DNA of 64,000 bases from Symsagittifera roscoffensis. Lineage: Eukaryota > Xenacoelomorpha > Acoela > Convolutidae. Location: NCBI RefSeq assembly GCF_963678635.1, contig NC_087064.1, positions 23,984,539 through 24,048,538 on the forward strand, written 5' to 3'. The notes beneath the pieces were generated by a model. That model worked only from the letters and a program-made list of their open reading frames with translations, searched no databases and was not told the origin of the DNA. Below are positions 56,201-61,266 of the stretch, piece after piece; positions within the stretch are counted from its first letter, which is position 1; each line of letters begins with the position of its first letter. The translations under genes were made by a program, and so were the position numbers.

Positions 56201-58478
56201 AAGTTGTTGTCATGAAAAACTTGAATTTTAATTTCATTTAGGAATTTTCTGTGCAATCCAGAGGTGAGCACTAAAATTATGTTTTTCTTACAACGACTCA
56301 AAAATAGCCGATAAAATATAATCCGCAATCACTTGGGCAGAATAAAGTTTTTGAGCAAGTTTGAAAGTCAAGGTTAATAAAATTACTAACAGCATAAATA
56401 AATCAGAACACGCTAAGCAACTAACGCTAATTGCTAACAGCAAACAAATTTCTACAAATTTCTACAACACAAGCAGACAAATAATCAGCCGACAATTTCT
56501 TTTGAAACTTTGGAATATTTCCTGTTTAAAAGTCCTGTCAAATTAGAACCCAGAACCATAGCCGTCCCAGGCATATATGTTACCTCCAGGCTTAGTGTGC
56601 CGGGAACGCTAAGAAATTTGATGAACCTTATGAATTGAATTTAAATTTACCATTTCTAATTCTGACCATTCTGTGATAATATTTACGGGGGGAAAATCTA
56701 CTACTCGATTGCAATACCCTTGTATATCGCAAGGGTAAATGTCTAATAGATATGATTCATGAGCCTTGCAAATATAGGTGTACTTTTGTTAAGATCATTT
56801 TTGACATGCGAAACAGAAATTCCCGTCTACTTTTTAAAACACAGAGGCGAAGCTGAACCTGGAATACTTATGATAACACAAGTATATTATTAAACCAGCA
56901 TGACGCTGAAAAGTAGCAAAAGTAATAAGGAACTTCAAAAAAAAAACAAATTTTAAAAAATGGAAAAAAGGTTTATTTTCATGATTAAATTCATTTAATT
57001 TTTTTCAAGATGACCTTCTGGGTTTGATTTTGGGCATTCAAAAATTTGAAGCCAGAGTCTTATCGATCTTTAAAATTAAAGCGAAAATTCGTGGCAAACA
57101 AATAATTAGGTAGAAAAGCCGACGAACAAAATTAAAACCGACAGCCAATAAGCAGAAAATCAATCAAAATATGTGGCTTATATATTGTCCACGAGTGCTT
57201 TATATGTAGTTAATGCAAGACCCAACCGAGTTTAAGTCGACAACCATAAAGCAAAAAAACTTGAAGTACAACAAAAACAAAGGACAAACTAGCAGACAGA
57301 AATTGAGACGAAAACCGCTAAGTTTAAAAAACGTTTGAAAAAAAGATACAGTTGAGAAAAGCTAAATCTGCTAACATTTTCATATCTTTGTATCAATTTG
57401 TCTTGAATAAAAATCATTTTAAACAAAAATAACGTGCCAAATTAGACAACTGAACGTTAAATTTCCATCGGAACAAAAATTACCAACCCAACAACGCTAA
57501 ATGTGTTAACAACCCAACAATGCTAAATGCGAAAAAAAATAATCACATGGTTAATAATTTCGTCCTCATTTATCGACAATAAAAAATTTTGATGAAAACT
57601 TTGTTAAACAACAGAACTTTATATGTGAAATTTGAATTAGAAAAAAATTCAAAAAATGCGACAATATTACGAAAAAATATTATAACTCAATTACTTCCAT
57701 TATTGGGTTTCAGAAAATTAGAAAAAATATGAACCTTTAAAAAGTGTCAGTTCAACGGGAACTAAGCCGAAAAATGAAGAGGAGGACGATTGCCCCCAAA
57801 AAACAGCAAATTTCTGGTTTAAAAAAAAAACAGTTTCCGACTGGATTCGAGCCACACGTCTTAGTCGACTTAAGCATGTGTTACACCTACGTCAGATGCG
57901 CTGTTTAATTGATTCAATTTGAATGTATTATATTAAACTGACTAAAAAGCCGAAAATTCATATTGAAATTTAAAAAAAAATGTTTTCAAAAAATGACAAT
58001 TTTTTAATCTTCAATTTGTATTACGGAGGTGTTAAGAGGACTTCGAATATAATTTTCGAATATCATTTTTAAAAGTATTAGGCAACTACATACTTAAGCA
58101 CAAGGCAAATACAGTAACCATGTCATTAATTAACCATGCAATGGTACACTATCAAATTAAAAGGAATATATCAGAAAAGTTAACACCAAATAGTCAGGCA
58201 ACTATGAATACTGGTAGCTAAAGAGTGCTAATTTTAACATCTCACATCTGGGAAAGAAGTTCAAGTGACTTTTCCTTTCTGCTGGGTTTGCATTCTTTCT
58301 CTTGGATGCCAAAAGACAAATCAGGTATATCAGATAATACTCTCTCTGAGTATAAAAAATTTGAAGGATTTTGCGCAGCGAATGCAGCATAATCAGCAAA
58401 GCCATCCTCATAACCAAAAGCGTTCATGAATGTACTTCCGAAATCTTGATTCGGAGTAGCGTAGCTCAGCATATCCAT
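18380..58478 (-). CDS. E2F7/8: Atypical E2F transcription factor (E2F7/E2F8 type), ten exons
   Basis: E2F7/8 proteins are nuclear repressors of cell-cycle and DNA-replication genes. They bind E2F sites through two tandem winged-helix domains, without a DP partner, and lack RB-binding and transactivation domains. Ten exons join on the minus strand: 58478-58246, 54609-54530, 54463-54333, 39957-39792, 39285-39218, 28782-28680, 28607-28572, 28351-28214, 27932-27856 and 20233-18380. All phases agree and the total is 2886 nt, 961 codons plus stop, near the usual length for the family. Domain 1 reads [25 protein letters not shown] and [16 protein letters not shown]. Domain 2 reads [30 protein letters not shown] and [15 protein letters not shown]. 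The 617-residue C-terminal exon is Q/N/S-rich and has no named domain. All introns are GT-AG, 66 bp to 14.4 kb, and the large ones are packed with transposons. The exon 8 donor is the weakest part of the model, and 5' UTR exons are not defined. Confidence 0.9.
21740..21840 (-). repeat. tRNA-derived SINE-like copy
   Basis: The minus strand carries a B-box-like TAGATTCGAAATC preceded by a tRNA-like stretch (GTTGATAGTGCGTGAGACTC). The flanking block near 21670-21725 matches one at 43395-43460 (CAGCTCTAT, AGTAGAAATAAGCCTC), so the two are copies of one family. Confidence 0.6.
23440..23520 (-). repeat. tRNA-derived SINE-like copy
   Basis: The minus strand reads CATCTGGTATAGAGATAACA, then about 30 bases later the B box GTGGCTCGAATTGGG. 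It is the same family as 57840-57905, which shares GTGGCTCGAAT and GTAACACAT-type sequence. Confidence 0.6.
24090..24275 (-). repeat. tRNA-derived SINE-like copy
   Basis: The minus strand carries CCTGGGACGGCAAAGTTTG followed by a B box (TGTTCGAATCTGATC). On the + strand the copy ends in the hairpin-type sequence AACGCTTGCTGATAACGCAA, as in the copy at 13735-13920. Confidence 0.65.
25470..25545 (-). repeat. Diverged tRNA-like SINE fragment
   Basis: The minus strand shows an A-box-like GTGGCGCAGATACG and a B-box-like AGTTTGATTC about 40 bases further on. It is weak but in the right order and spacing. Confidence 0.4.
25588..25871 (+). repeat. Copy of the AAGAGTAATGAAC terminal-inverted-repeat element
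   Basis: It starts AAATGAGCAATGAACGC and ends GTTCATTACTCTT (25859-25871). The interior keeps TTCGAATTTAAAG, GCTCTTTGAGTTTC and AAACTGGATCAATAGG. The central part is deleted relative to longer copies. Confidence 0.65.
27856..27932 (-). CDS. E2F7/8: E2F7/8 exon 9 (after domain 2)
   Basis: 77 nt encoding [20 protein letters not shown] and YTKYA. Acceptor GAATTTCAG and donor GTGAGT, phase 1 in and 0 out. It bridges exons 8 and 10 in frame. Outside the conserved domains the protein evidence is weak, so support comes mainly from splice sites and phase. Confidence 0.6.
28214..28351 (-). CDS. E2F7/8: E2F7/8 exon 8 (recognition helix of domain 2)
   Basis: Encodes [15 protein letters not shown] and then SKKTFYRW, the core of the second E2F domain. 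The acceptor is AATGTTTCAG. The donor chosen (ATCG^GTTGGT) is weak but gives phase 1, which the next exon needs. A nearby GTAACG donor four bases on scores better by eye but yields a stop when joined to exon 9. Confidence 0.9.
28572..28607 (-). CDS. E2F7/8: E2F7/8 exon 7, 36-nt candidate cassette exon
   Basis: A microexon with a TTGTTTTAG acceptor and a consensus GTAAGT donor, adding 12 codons ([11 protein letters not shown] plus the split codons). Its phases are 1 in and 1 out, so it can be included or skipped without changing the frame. It falls in the variable loop just before [12 protein letters not shown]. Confidence 0.6.
28680..28782 (-). CDS. E2F7/8: E2F7/8 exon 6 (DNA-binding domain 2)
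   Basis: Encodes [17 protein letters not shown] and continues to [10 protein letters not shown]. The [10 protein letters not shown] part is a signature of E2F7/8 domain 2. Acceptor TCATTGCAG, donor GTAAGT, phase 0 in and 1 out. Confidence 0.93.
29907..30860 (+). repeat. Tandem array of about 160-bp satellite-like units
   Basis: The landmark CGACATATCTCGAAAACTA recurs near 29912, 30078, 30241, 30397, 30557 and 30731-30760. Each copy is followed by GAGCAGTCATATTTGGAG, then GACAGGACCCAACTACAGGG. Spacing is about 156-190 bp and units are clearly diverged. Confidence 0.85.
31661..31810 (+). repeat. GC-rich foldback repeat, copy 1
   Basis: TGCGACTTCTATTCAC, ACCCTCCTCGTTCACACC and GGGGTGGATGAAAACGAGG match 32167-32260 closely. 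Within each copy CCTCGTT pairs with AACGAGG (or a close variant) to form an imperfect stem. It is preceded by C11 and followed by G-runs, in contrast to the AT-rich surroundings. Confidence 0.75.
32085..32397 (+). repeat. GC-rich foldback repeat, copy 2, bracketed by 40-bp direct repeats
   Basis: The GC-rich segment (32167-32345) lies between two 40-bp direct repeats at 32085-32124 and 32358-32397 that differ at two positions (TGATGTAT and GGCTAGTTTTGTGAA are shared). This could be a duplicated insertion target or a small composite element. Confidence 0.7.
32430..33270 (+). repeat. Two overlapping or nested copies of the AAGAGTAATGAAC element
   Basis: One copy starts near 32453 or 32557 (AAAAGAGTAATCAATGC) and ends GTTCATTACTCTT at 32975-32987. 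A second set of interior landmarks (AAATTAACCCCATTTG, AATGGATCAATAGG, CAATCACGTTTTTTGTG) follows to about 33270. Confidence 0.6.
33806..33858 (+). repeat. 16-bp tandem repeat, three units
   Basis: TTTTTTCAAGTGAAAC is repeated three times; each unit contains the palindrome TTCAAGTGAA with one central mismatch. Confidence 0.85.
34197..36716 (+). CDS. LINE reverse transcriptase with C-terminal zinc fingers
   Basis: An uninterrupted frame of about 840 codons, open from 34197; the natural start is missing. Reverse transcriptase motifs are in order: [67 protein letters not shown] and the catalytic [11 protein letters not shown] near 35466-35498. The C-terminal 160 residues hold four Cys/His fingers: [15 protein letters not shown] with [39 protein letters not shown] and [16 protein letters not shown]. 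Such fingers usually bind nucleic acid during target-primed reverse transcription. Several fingers at the C-terminus is an unusual arrangement, and I cannot assign the LINE clade. No stops interrupt it, so the copy is fairly young. Confidence 0.9.
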   Translation, partial: EEKKRKKVEDRRIGALTKSFERTRTENFKIQRQEVRKEYKKAKRRWEEEWWLKLVDETKDAEVKGDIRRMYKTLRYLGGKDLQNIEEEFFSPEEFRRHFMKVSEDRYERDVIEIMRTASSTEIKDSPEAKAAAEEMEEAITFVEFERELANLKDGAAGVDNVSVSAVKALSIDTRKELYQCMMEQLATPVENWADKAKEGWVIPLHKKGARNELDNYRGVCLLPVLSRIMARILTSRIRKWAEKIEACGENQNGFREGRSTCDATQIILRIDEETRRVFGKAETTGNRPGAVLLDITKAYPRVNRPLLWMVLENLGMTEGVIEVLKNLHEGTKYKVKGRGELSEEWLPVRGLREGCATSPILFNVYHAQAMRLAAKKRREKAAEIGEECGLEWSWGPGNSLPPIEVKRALRSSTQEVFRLEESLFADDSTLLGWTEELAVGKETVKAEMMKFEEKCHNGKEEYIAFGSETANCTRMLGTLIGRKQDKAARIKRGYWAWSKVGRWLWKTKVSKRTKAIIVQAVVESTMLFDCSARAWTVTDMAKMQSMADKCYRWIWNEGRGLTLLRMEREGFNSFEIRRVLRITSIRTKIETRALERMGHVLRMSNNRTTKKVILGHWTNERTQQGRLNGGVVNYWRRLIREAGEDWTNIENLTQVRKKWKATVKRRKEALDKWESEMCRYRGGEKPRRSQARYQGENLTCRWEGCGRICKTKGGLVQHERRVHRIQERVFKCDRCNRTFAEKHNLTNHSKSCKGDQMGRCGDCAVTVTRGNMASHRRSCGGGSGTVGNTAARETGGNRYTGTRERKECGSCGAWITANNLAKHERKCQNEPPKAPRGA
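36955..37443 (+). pseudogene. Duplicate of the LINE zinc-finger coding end, copy 2
   Basis: 162 codons identical to the C-terminus of the LINE protein, with all four fingers. The frame is open back to 36895, through the tail sequence of the previous unit, but lacks the reverse transcriptase. It is a by-product of the tandem duplication unless transcribed on its own. Confidence 0.8.
37682..38170 (+). pseudogene. Duplicate of the LINE zinc-finger coding end, copy 3
   Basis: A third identical 162-codon copy, open back to 37622, with the same fingers and stop codon as copies 1 and 2. Confidence 0.8.
38369..38430 (-). repeat. tRNA-like sequence at the LINE 3' junction
   Basis: On the minus strand an A-box-like TTGGTTAAGGGG (near 38415-38426) is followed about 34 bp later by a B-box-like GGTCGAAACCC (38371-38381). 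The B-box half belongs to each 727-bp unit; the A-box half lies only in the right flank. The stems pair imperfectly, so this is tRNA-derived sequence rather than a tRNA gene. Confidence 0.5.
38990..39118 (+). repeat. G-run tandem repeat next to E2F7/8 exon 5
   Basis: Four units of about 25 bp built on TTTTAGGGGGTGATCGTTCAC. CCCCCCTAAAAG near 38909 is an inverse of the unit core. The array ends about 100 bp from the exon 5 donor and is C-rich in the E2F transcript. Confidence 0.85.
39218..39285 (-). CDS. E2F7/8: E2F7/8 exon 5 (start of DNA-binding domain 2)
   Basis: 68 nt encoding [20 protein letters not shown], which matches the family motif that opens the second E2F domain. The acceptor is ATGTTTTAG and the donor GTTAGT; it is phase 1 in and 0 out. 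Confidence 0.92.
39465..39540 (-). repeat. tRNA-like SINE fragment in E2F7/8 intron 4
   Basis: The minus strand shows TTAGTGCTTAGCTTG followed by a B-box-like GGTCTCGAAAC. It lies in the 506-bp intron between exons 5 and 4. Confidence 0.45.
39792..39957 (-). CDS. E2F7/8: E2F7/8 exon 4 (linker between the two DNA-binding domains)
   Basis: The acceptor CTTTTTCACAG has a good pyrimidine tract and the donor is AAAG^GTATTT. It encodes [20 protein letters not shown] and continues to [13 protein letters not shown]. Its phases (0 in, 1 out) fit exons 3 and 5 exactly. If the donor is not used, the frame runs to a stop at 39718 with AATAAA just after it, which could give a truncated single-domain product. 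Confidence 0.78.
42718..43095 (+). repeat. 157-bp tandem duplication with a third degraded unit
   Basis: AAATCCCCTCATCCTCAAAA is followed by ACACACACAC-type sequence, then GCCGATATATT and ACCGAAA, at 42720-42835 and again at 42877-42995. A weaker third copy starts near 43038. Related single copies occur near 14220-14520 and 55965-56100. Confidence 0.75.
43374..43695 (-). repeat. tRNA-derived SINE-like copy with terminal hairpins
   Basis: The minus strand carries GTGGTTAGTGCTTGAGATTC followed by a B box (AGGTTTGAATCCGAG). One side ends in a GCGAAGC/GCTTCGC hairpin (near 43377-43400); the other has a TACACT...AGTGTA hairpin (43672-43695). This is the most complete copy of the family that includes 21660-21840. 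Confidence 0.65.
44306..44310 (+). other. Target-site duplication AACAT, left
   Basis: AACAT directly precedes the 5' LTR and recurs directly after the 3' LTR at 53081-53085. A 5-bp duplication fits an LTR-element integrase. Confidence 0.85.
44311..44586 (+). repeat. 5' LTR, 276 bp
   Basis: Runs from TCTCATCCGG (TG mutated to TC) to GGTATGACA. It includes a TATAAAACTT stretch near 44340 and a (CT)n run. A TGGCGCAACC sequence follows directly and could be the primer-binding site. Confidence 0.95.
44586..45520 (+). pseudogene. Degraded gag of the LTR element
   Basis: The first frame (44586-44783, [17 protein letters not shown]...) has a PPFEWTKW stretch as in Ty3-type gag. After stops and shifts, a second frame (45029-45517) carries the capsid end with [16 protein letters not shown]. 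The gene cannot make an intact protein. Confidence 0.75.
45334..46065 (+). pseudogene. Zinc-knuckle and aspartic protease part of the LTR element
   Basis: Contains two CCHC-like knuckles ([16 protein letters not shown] and [14 protein letters not shown]; the second lacks its histidine) and the protease motif ADSGSPVS near 45790-45813, ending TLLPHIGIR. It is in a different frame from the upstream gag. Confidence 0.8.
46297..47149 (+). pseudogene. Broken reverse transcriptase and RNase H remnant
   Basis: Frames at 46297-46515, 46564-46833 and 46781-47149 carry successive reverse transcriptase blocks ([48 protein letters not shown]). The catalytic LDDILIV block is readable near 46719 in another frame. 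Most of RNase H is missing; the end [13 protein letters not shown] is present. Confidence 0.85.
47150..47974 (+). other. Degraded inter-domain part of the LTR element
   Basis: Between the RNase H remnant and the integrase only short hydrophilic frames are seen. It is presumably the decayed spacer of pol. Confidence 0.5.
47975..48910 (+). pseudogene. Broken integrase of the LTR element
   Basis: The frame 47975-48532 holds the H2C2 zinc-binding domain ([11 protein letters not shown] and CKHC). After a stop the core resumes with [11 protein letters not shown] near 48576 and RCDQAQAF near 48754, then shifts again before [15 protein letters not shown] near 48840. All three acidic positions can be located, but in different frames. 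Confidence 0.85.
48911..49794 (+). pseudogene. 3' part of the LTR element before the hAT insertion
   Basis: Short frames (48999-49316, 49494-49691, 49591-49802) encode K/P/T-rich peptides. The last is open into the hAT insertion point, and a similar frame resumes beyond it, so the hAT element landed in a 3' reading frame of the retrotransposon. Confidence 0.55.
49795..49802 (+). other. hAT target-site duplication ACTGGAGG, left
   Basis: The 8-bp sequence ACTGGAGG directly precedes the hAT left terminus and is repeated at 52102-52109 directly after the right terminus. Eight-base duplications are diagnostic of hAT transposases. Confidence 0.97.
49814..50006 (+). repeat. Left subterminal repeat array of the hAT element
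   Basis: AACTGTAACTGAAACTG is repeated many times, first in this orientation and then, from about 49955, inverted (CAGTTTCAGTTACAGTT). Subterminal arrays are typical transposase-binding regions in hAT elements. Confidence 0.85.
50010..50024 (+). promoter_or_regulatory. TATA-like promoter of the hAT transposase
   Basis: AGTATAAATACTTG lies about 35 bp before the transposase ATG (50055) and just after the subterminal array. Confidence 0.45.
50055..51865 (+). pseudogene. hAT transposase with BED zinc finger, GC-AG intron and internal lesion
   Basis: Exon 1 (50055-50627) opens [18 protein letters not shown] and carries a BED finger ([10 protein letters not shown], then HLKKKHPEW). A 94-bp intron (50628-50721) with a GC donor (CAG^GCAAGA) and AG acceptor leads in phase to exon 2 ([13 protein letters not shown]...). 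Catalytic-core landmarks are LDCWT (first D), WTDNASNM (second D) and VERLFSGA (E near the C-terminus). Exon 2 stops at 51346-51348. The C-terminal dimerisation part continues in another frame to 51865 ([18 protein letters not shown]). The usual long stretch between [12 protein letters not shown] and the C-terminus is missing, so an internal deletion and frameshift have probably killed the enzyme. Confidence 0.88.
51955..52080 (+). repeat. Right subterminal repeat array of the hAT element
   Basis: Repeats of AACTGAAACTGTAACTGAAA run up to the right terminal inverted repeat, mirroring the left array. Confidence 0.85.
52102..52804 (+). pseudogene. 3' end of the LTR element after the hAT insertion
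   Basis: Starts with the right copy of ACTGGAGG. Frames at 52110-52290 and 52199-52669 encode polar K/T/S-rich peptides ([33 protein letters not shown]). A purine-rich tract (GAGGATGGGGAA, near 52793-52804) abuts the 3' LTR and fits a polypurine tract. Confidence 0.65.
52805..53080 (+). repeat. 3' LTR, 276 bp
   Basis: Runs TGTCATCCGG to CGGTATGACA, with TGTCAT/ATGACA inverted ends. It is followed by the target duplication AACAT (53081-53085). Roughly 94% identical to the 5' LTR by eye. Confidence 0.96.
54333..54463 (-). CDS. E2F7/8: E2F7/8 exon 3 (recognition helix of domain 1)
   Basis: Separated from exon 2 by a 66-bp intron (54464-54529). It encodes [16 protein letters not shown] and then [12 protein letters not shown], the most conserved part of the E2F winged helix. 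The donor is GTATAT, in phase 0. Confidence 0.95.
54530..54609 (-). CDS. E2F7/8: E2F7/8 exon 2 (DNA-binding domain 1)
   Basis: 80 nt between a TATTTTAG acceptor and a GTATGT donor. It encodes [13 protein letters not shown] and [11 protein letters not shown], matching the family stretch after the RKEKSL motif. It is phase 2 in and phase 1 out. Confidence 0.88.
54749..55510 (+). repeat. Longest copy of the AAGAGTAATGAAC element, with an internal insertion
   Basis: Begins AAGAGTAATTAAC and ends GTTCATTACTCTT (55498-55510). The family interior is interrupted at about 54975-55285 by a sequence not seen in other copies, with CpG-containing stretches (GAGCGTGCGTGTAGAGG, GTTGAACGCACGC). It lies in E2F7/8 intron 1. 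Confidence 0.7.
56430..56760 (-). repeat. tRNA-derived SINE-like copy
   Basis: The minus strand carries GCCTGGGACGGCTATGG followed by a B-box-like GGGTTCTAATTTG. On the + strand it ends in the hairpin CCCTTGTATATCGCAAGGG, as in 14790-15060. Confidence 0.65.
57840..57905 (-). repeat. tRNA-derived SINE-like copy
   Basis: The minus strand reads GCGCATCTGACGTAGGTGTA, then a clear B box (GTGGCTCGAATCCAGTC). Confidence 0.6.
58246..58478 (-). CDS. E2F7/8: E2F7/8 exon 1 (start codon and beginning of DNA-binding domain 1)
   Basis: Opens at an ATG ([13 protein letters not shown]) with an in-frame TAA twelve bases upstream. It ends in the domain-1 start [12 protein letters not shown], split in phase 2 before a GTGAGA donor. 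A TTAG two bases before the ATG could also act as a splice acceptor, so an upstream non-coding exon is possible. Confidence 0.85.
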
Positions 58479-59189
58479 ATCTAATCTTTAAGTGAAATTT
58501 CAGAATCTGATGAATTAGGTCGTTATAAGGTGAGCAAAATTCATAACAGCGACATAATCGATCGCTTATTTTTTTTATCTTTTGTAATTTTTAGACAATC
58601 AGAAGGTCAAAAGTATCATAGTAACGGAGGTTACAGTCAGAAGTCCCTTCATCACATATTCGAGTCAAAACCCTTGGATGGCTTCTTATTGCATATCCAG
58701 AATATTGAACTTTAATTGAGCTCAACATATTTTCGGATGCGATTTGTTAGTCCATCCCGAAGTCTTATAGATATAATTGAAATCAGTGATTTCAATGCAT
58801 CACTCATTTGACGTTCGATTAGAATGGTGAATAATTTTATTGAAAATCAGGAACGCACGATACTTCGAAAATATCGATTAGAAACGTTATTAGTCGGAAT
58901 ACATGAAAATTGAAGACAAGAAAAGCTCGGATTTACTTTCAAAATTTCAATTTGTCAATCATGACACAAAAAGACGCATTAATTCGCAAAAAATGGGAAA
59001 ATCGCGGCTACATAACGCCGCAAAAAGATAGAACGACGAGAACGCTCGCAGAATTTAGACCACCAAACAACCGAAGATAAAAAAATATTATCGAATGATC
59101 GATCGATTTTACTTGAGTAAAGATTGACGGACAAACGCCTTCCGGAAAGTAAGGTCAGATACAAGCGTTTCCAGTCGTATTTTGCAAAT
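58479..59189 (-). promoter_or_regulatory. Upstream region of E2F7/8, probable promoter
   Basis: This lies just 5' of the E2F7/8 start codon. A relatively CpG-rich patch at 58975-59060 (with GCGAATT, TTTTTGCGGCG and ATTTTCCCATT on the minus strand) is the best candidate for a core promoter. The last is only a partial match to an E2F site. Function is inferred from position alone. Confidence 0.3.
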
Positions 59190-60962
59190 CGGAGAGACTG
59201 GGGTTAAGTGAAGTAACCCTTCCCGGTGGCGAAGGAGCCTCTTCCTCAACGAAAACCAGCAATCAGGAAGCATTTGTTGTTGACCTTTCACAATATAGCA
59301 TTTTTTTGTTCTAAGGAAAGGTTCGATCCGTCTTCGATGGATTTCGTATTTATCTCTACTGAACAATATCAATCGTAATAACAAAAATTTACATGCTAAT
59401 TTCCCACGTTTTCCCACAATTTTTGATTAGTTTTCAGTTTTCGTTACTTTTTCGAGTATCTTTTTCCAAGGGTTGCAACAATATTCTCGAACAAATATTA
59501 TTGCACTATACTTAATAATATAAACTATTACTATTGAAATTATTAATCGGTCAGCATTAAATGCATCGTCTTAACCATCATTTAAAAACACCGTCTCAAT
59601 ATCCATATAACAATTATTATATAAAACCACAAGCAAGACTTAAAAAAAAAACAAGTAAGGTCCCTTCATATGTGACATTCGACCAGAATTGACAAAAAGA
59701 CAGTTACAGAGGGCTAGCAGCTAACCTTCCGAATTGGCAGTTTTAGAGGATTAACAGTGTTATTCAGACGATTAGACAAATCGTGAAGGCTGAAGGATTC
59801 GAAAATTCTAAAACTTTAAAAATTTGAATTGTGACGTTCGAATTCGAAATTCTTCTGAGAAACGTCAAAAACGGCCATTTTGGAAGAAATCCAAAATAAA
59901 AACAGAACAACGAGATACGTTGCGAAAACAACTACGATCATTGAGAGAAAAACGAAAATACGACATAGTGTTAGCAGAGACCGCTCCGAGTTGCAACGAT
60001 TGTATCGCTACAATCGTTGCAATTGTATCGTTGCGATTGTATCGCTACAATCGTTGCAAGGTCATTCACAGCAACGATGAAGGGTAGAAGCCAGCCTTTT
60101 GGAGAGGAAATAAGGGTGTTATTTCCCTTGATTCAGAAATTTTTAGCTTCCCGATTATGTCCTGAATTGAATTTAATTAACATCTGGATTCATTTTCTGA
60201 CGATGAGAAGCTAGGAGTTAAGGGAAAGGGTTGATCCATCTCGATGGAGATGATGATTTTTATCTACTACACAAAAACAATGGTAATATAACCAATAGTA
60301 GTAGCCCTGTTCTTAGGAGTGACCTCGTGGTCTGGGGATACTGAGACCCAGCCATGAGATCACTAATTTTGCATGTAAGTAAGTTAATTTGAGCGTTCTG
60401 GTCGAAGCCGGAGAACAGTAACGTTTCTGTCGACCCGATGTTAGAAAGACCACATAAGAACTGGCTTTGGTAGAGACGGTGAAAAACATGTAGAGCTTTG
60501 TTTAGACGCTGGCCAGTCGTTTTATAGCTTAGCTTTATTTTCCGTCGATATGTACTTTCGGGCGATTGTTACATAGATGTTTTTATGGCGCTCCTGGGTT
60601 TTATTCTCTTTAACATCATGGCCGGCAGAACCGTTAACGAGCACTCCGCGCCGAGCGCATGCTCATAATAACGCCCATAATAGGCCCTTACCGCCGGGCG
60701 TAAGGGTAGTTCGGAACGCGGAAGACTTCCGGATAACCGTGAATAGCTTTTTAACTTAGTTCACGTTCACGAAAATTCACGTTCCAGGAAGGGTGGGGGG
60801 ATTGACCGTCCCCTCGTTCCCTGAGTGGTTTGTAACCAAAAACACTTAAAGATATATAAGAAAGCAAACAAAAAATAGTATAGTACCCAAGAAAAACAAA
60901 AACACATAAAAAATAACCAAAAAACCAAAAACAGTAAAAAAAAAATAAAAAATCAGTAGAAA

Positions 60963-61072
60963 TGGCATAATTGTTCTTGTAATCTCCAGATCTCGTTGGA
61001 GGCTCAAGTCAAAAGAATATCTTTTATTGAAGCCTCCTTCGAGATCTGGATATTACAAGAACAATTATGGCA
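60963..61072. repeat. 42-bp inverted repeat (hairpin) between the two large repeats
   Basis: The left arm (60963-61004, starting TGGCATAATTGTTCTTG) and right arm (61031-61072, ending CAAGAACAATTATGGCA) pair with about four mismatches around a 26-nt loop. The right arm is the 5' part of the gag fragment below; the left arm is its inverse. Confidence 0.93.
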
Positions 61073-61266
61073 ATTTTAACAACGGACCAGCAAACCAAGG
61101 CAACAACTGGTATAAACCGAGGGACGATATGGACAAGAGACGCTCTTGTGCAAATTGCAGTTCGACGGACCATCATGTGTCAGCATGTGTGACATTCGGC
61201 CAGAATGTGAAAAATGCAATCTCTGCAGAATTCGAATTTTTAGCAGCGAGCCTTCCGGATTGGTGA
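61027..61266 (+). pseudogene. Retroelement gag fragment with a zinc knuckle
   Basis: An 80-codon frame with a G/N-rich stretch (NNYGNFNNGPANQGNNW) and a CCHC knuckle, CANCSSTDHHVSAC (Cx2Cx4Hx4C), ending FLAASLPDW. No capsid part precedes it, so this is the C-terminal end of a gag. The element's identity is unknown. Confidence 0.7.

Larger units (their letters stand above)
55511..58245 (-). other. Remainder of E2F7/8 intron 1, repeats only
   Basis: AT-rich intron with SINE-like copies at 56430-56760 and 57840-57905 and a GAGGCGAAGCTGA hairpin remnant near 56848. No host exon could be supported inside it. Confidence 0.55.

Noticed and set aside
59109-59417. Minus-strand 102-codon frame upstream of E2F7/8.
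   Set aside because: The underlying DNA matches the large repeats at 60232 and 61765, so it is repeat sequence.
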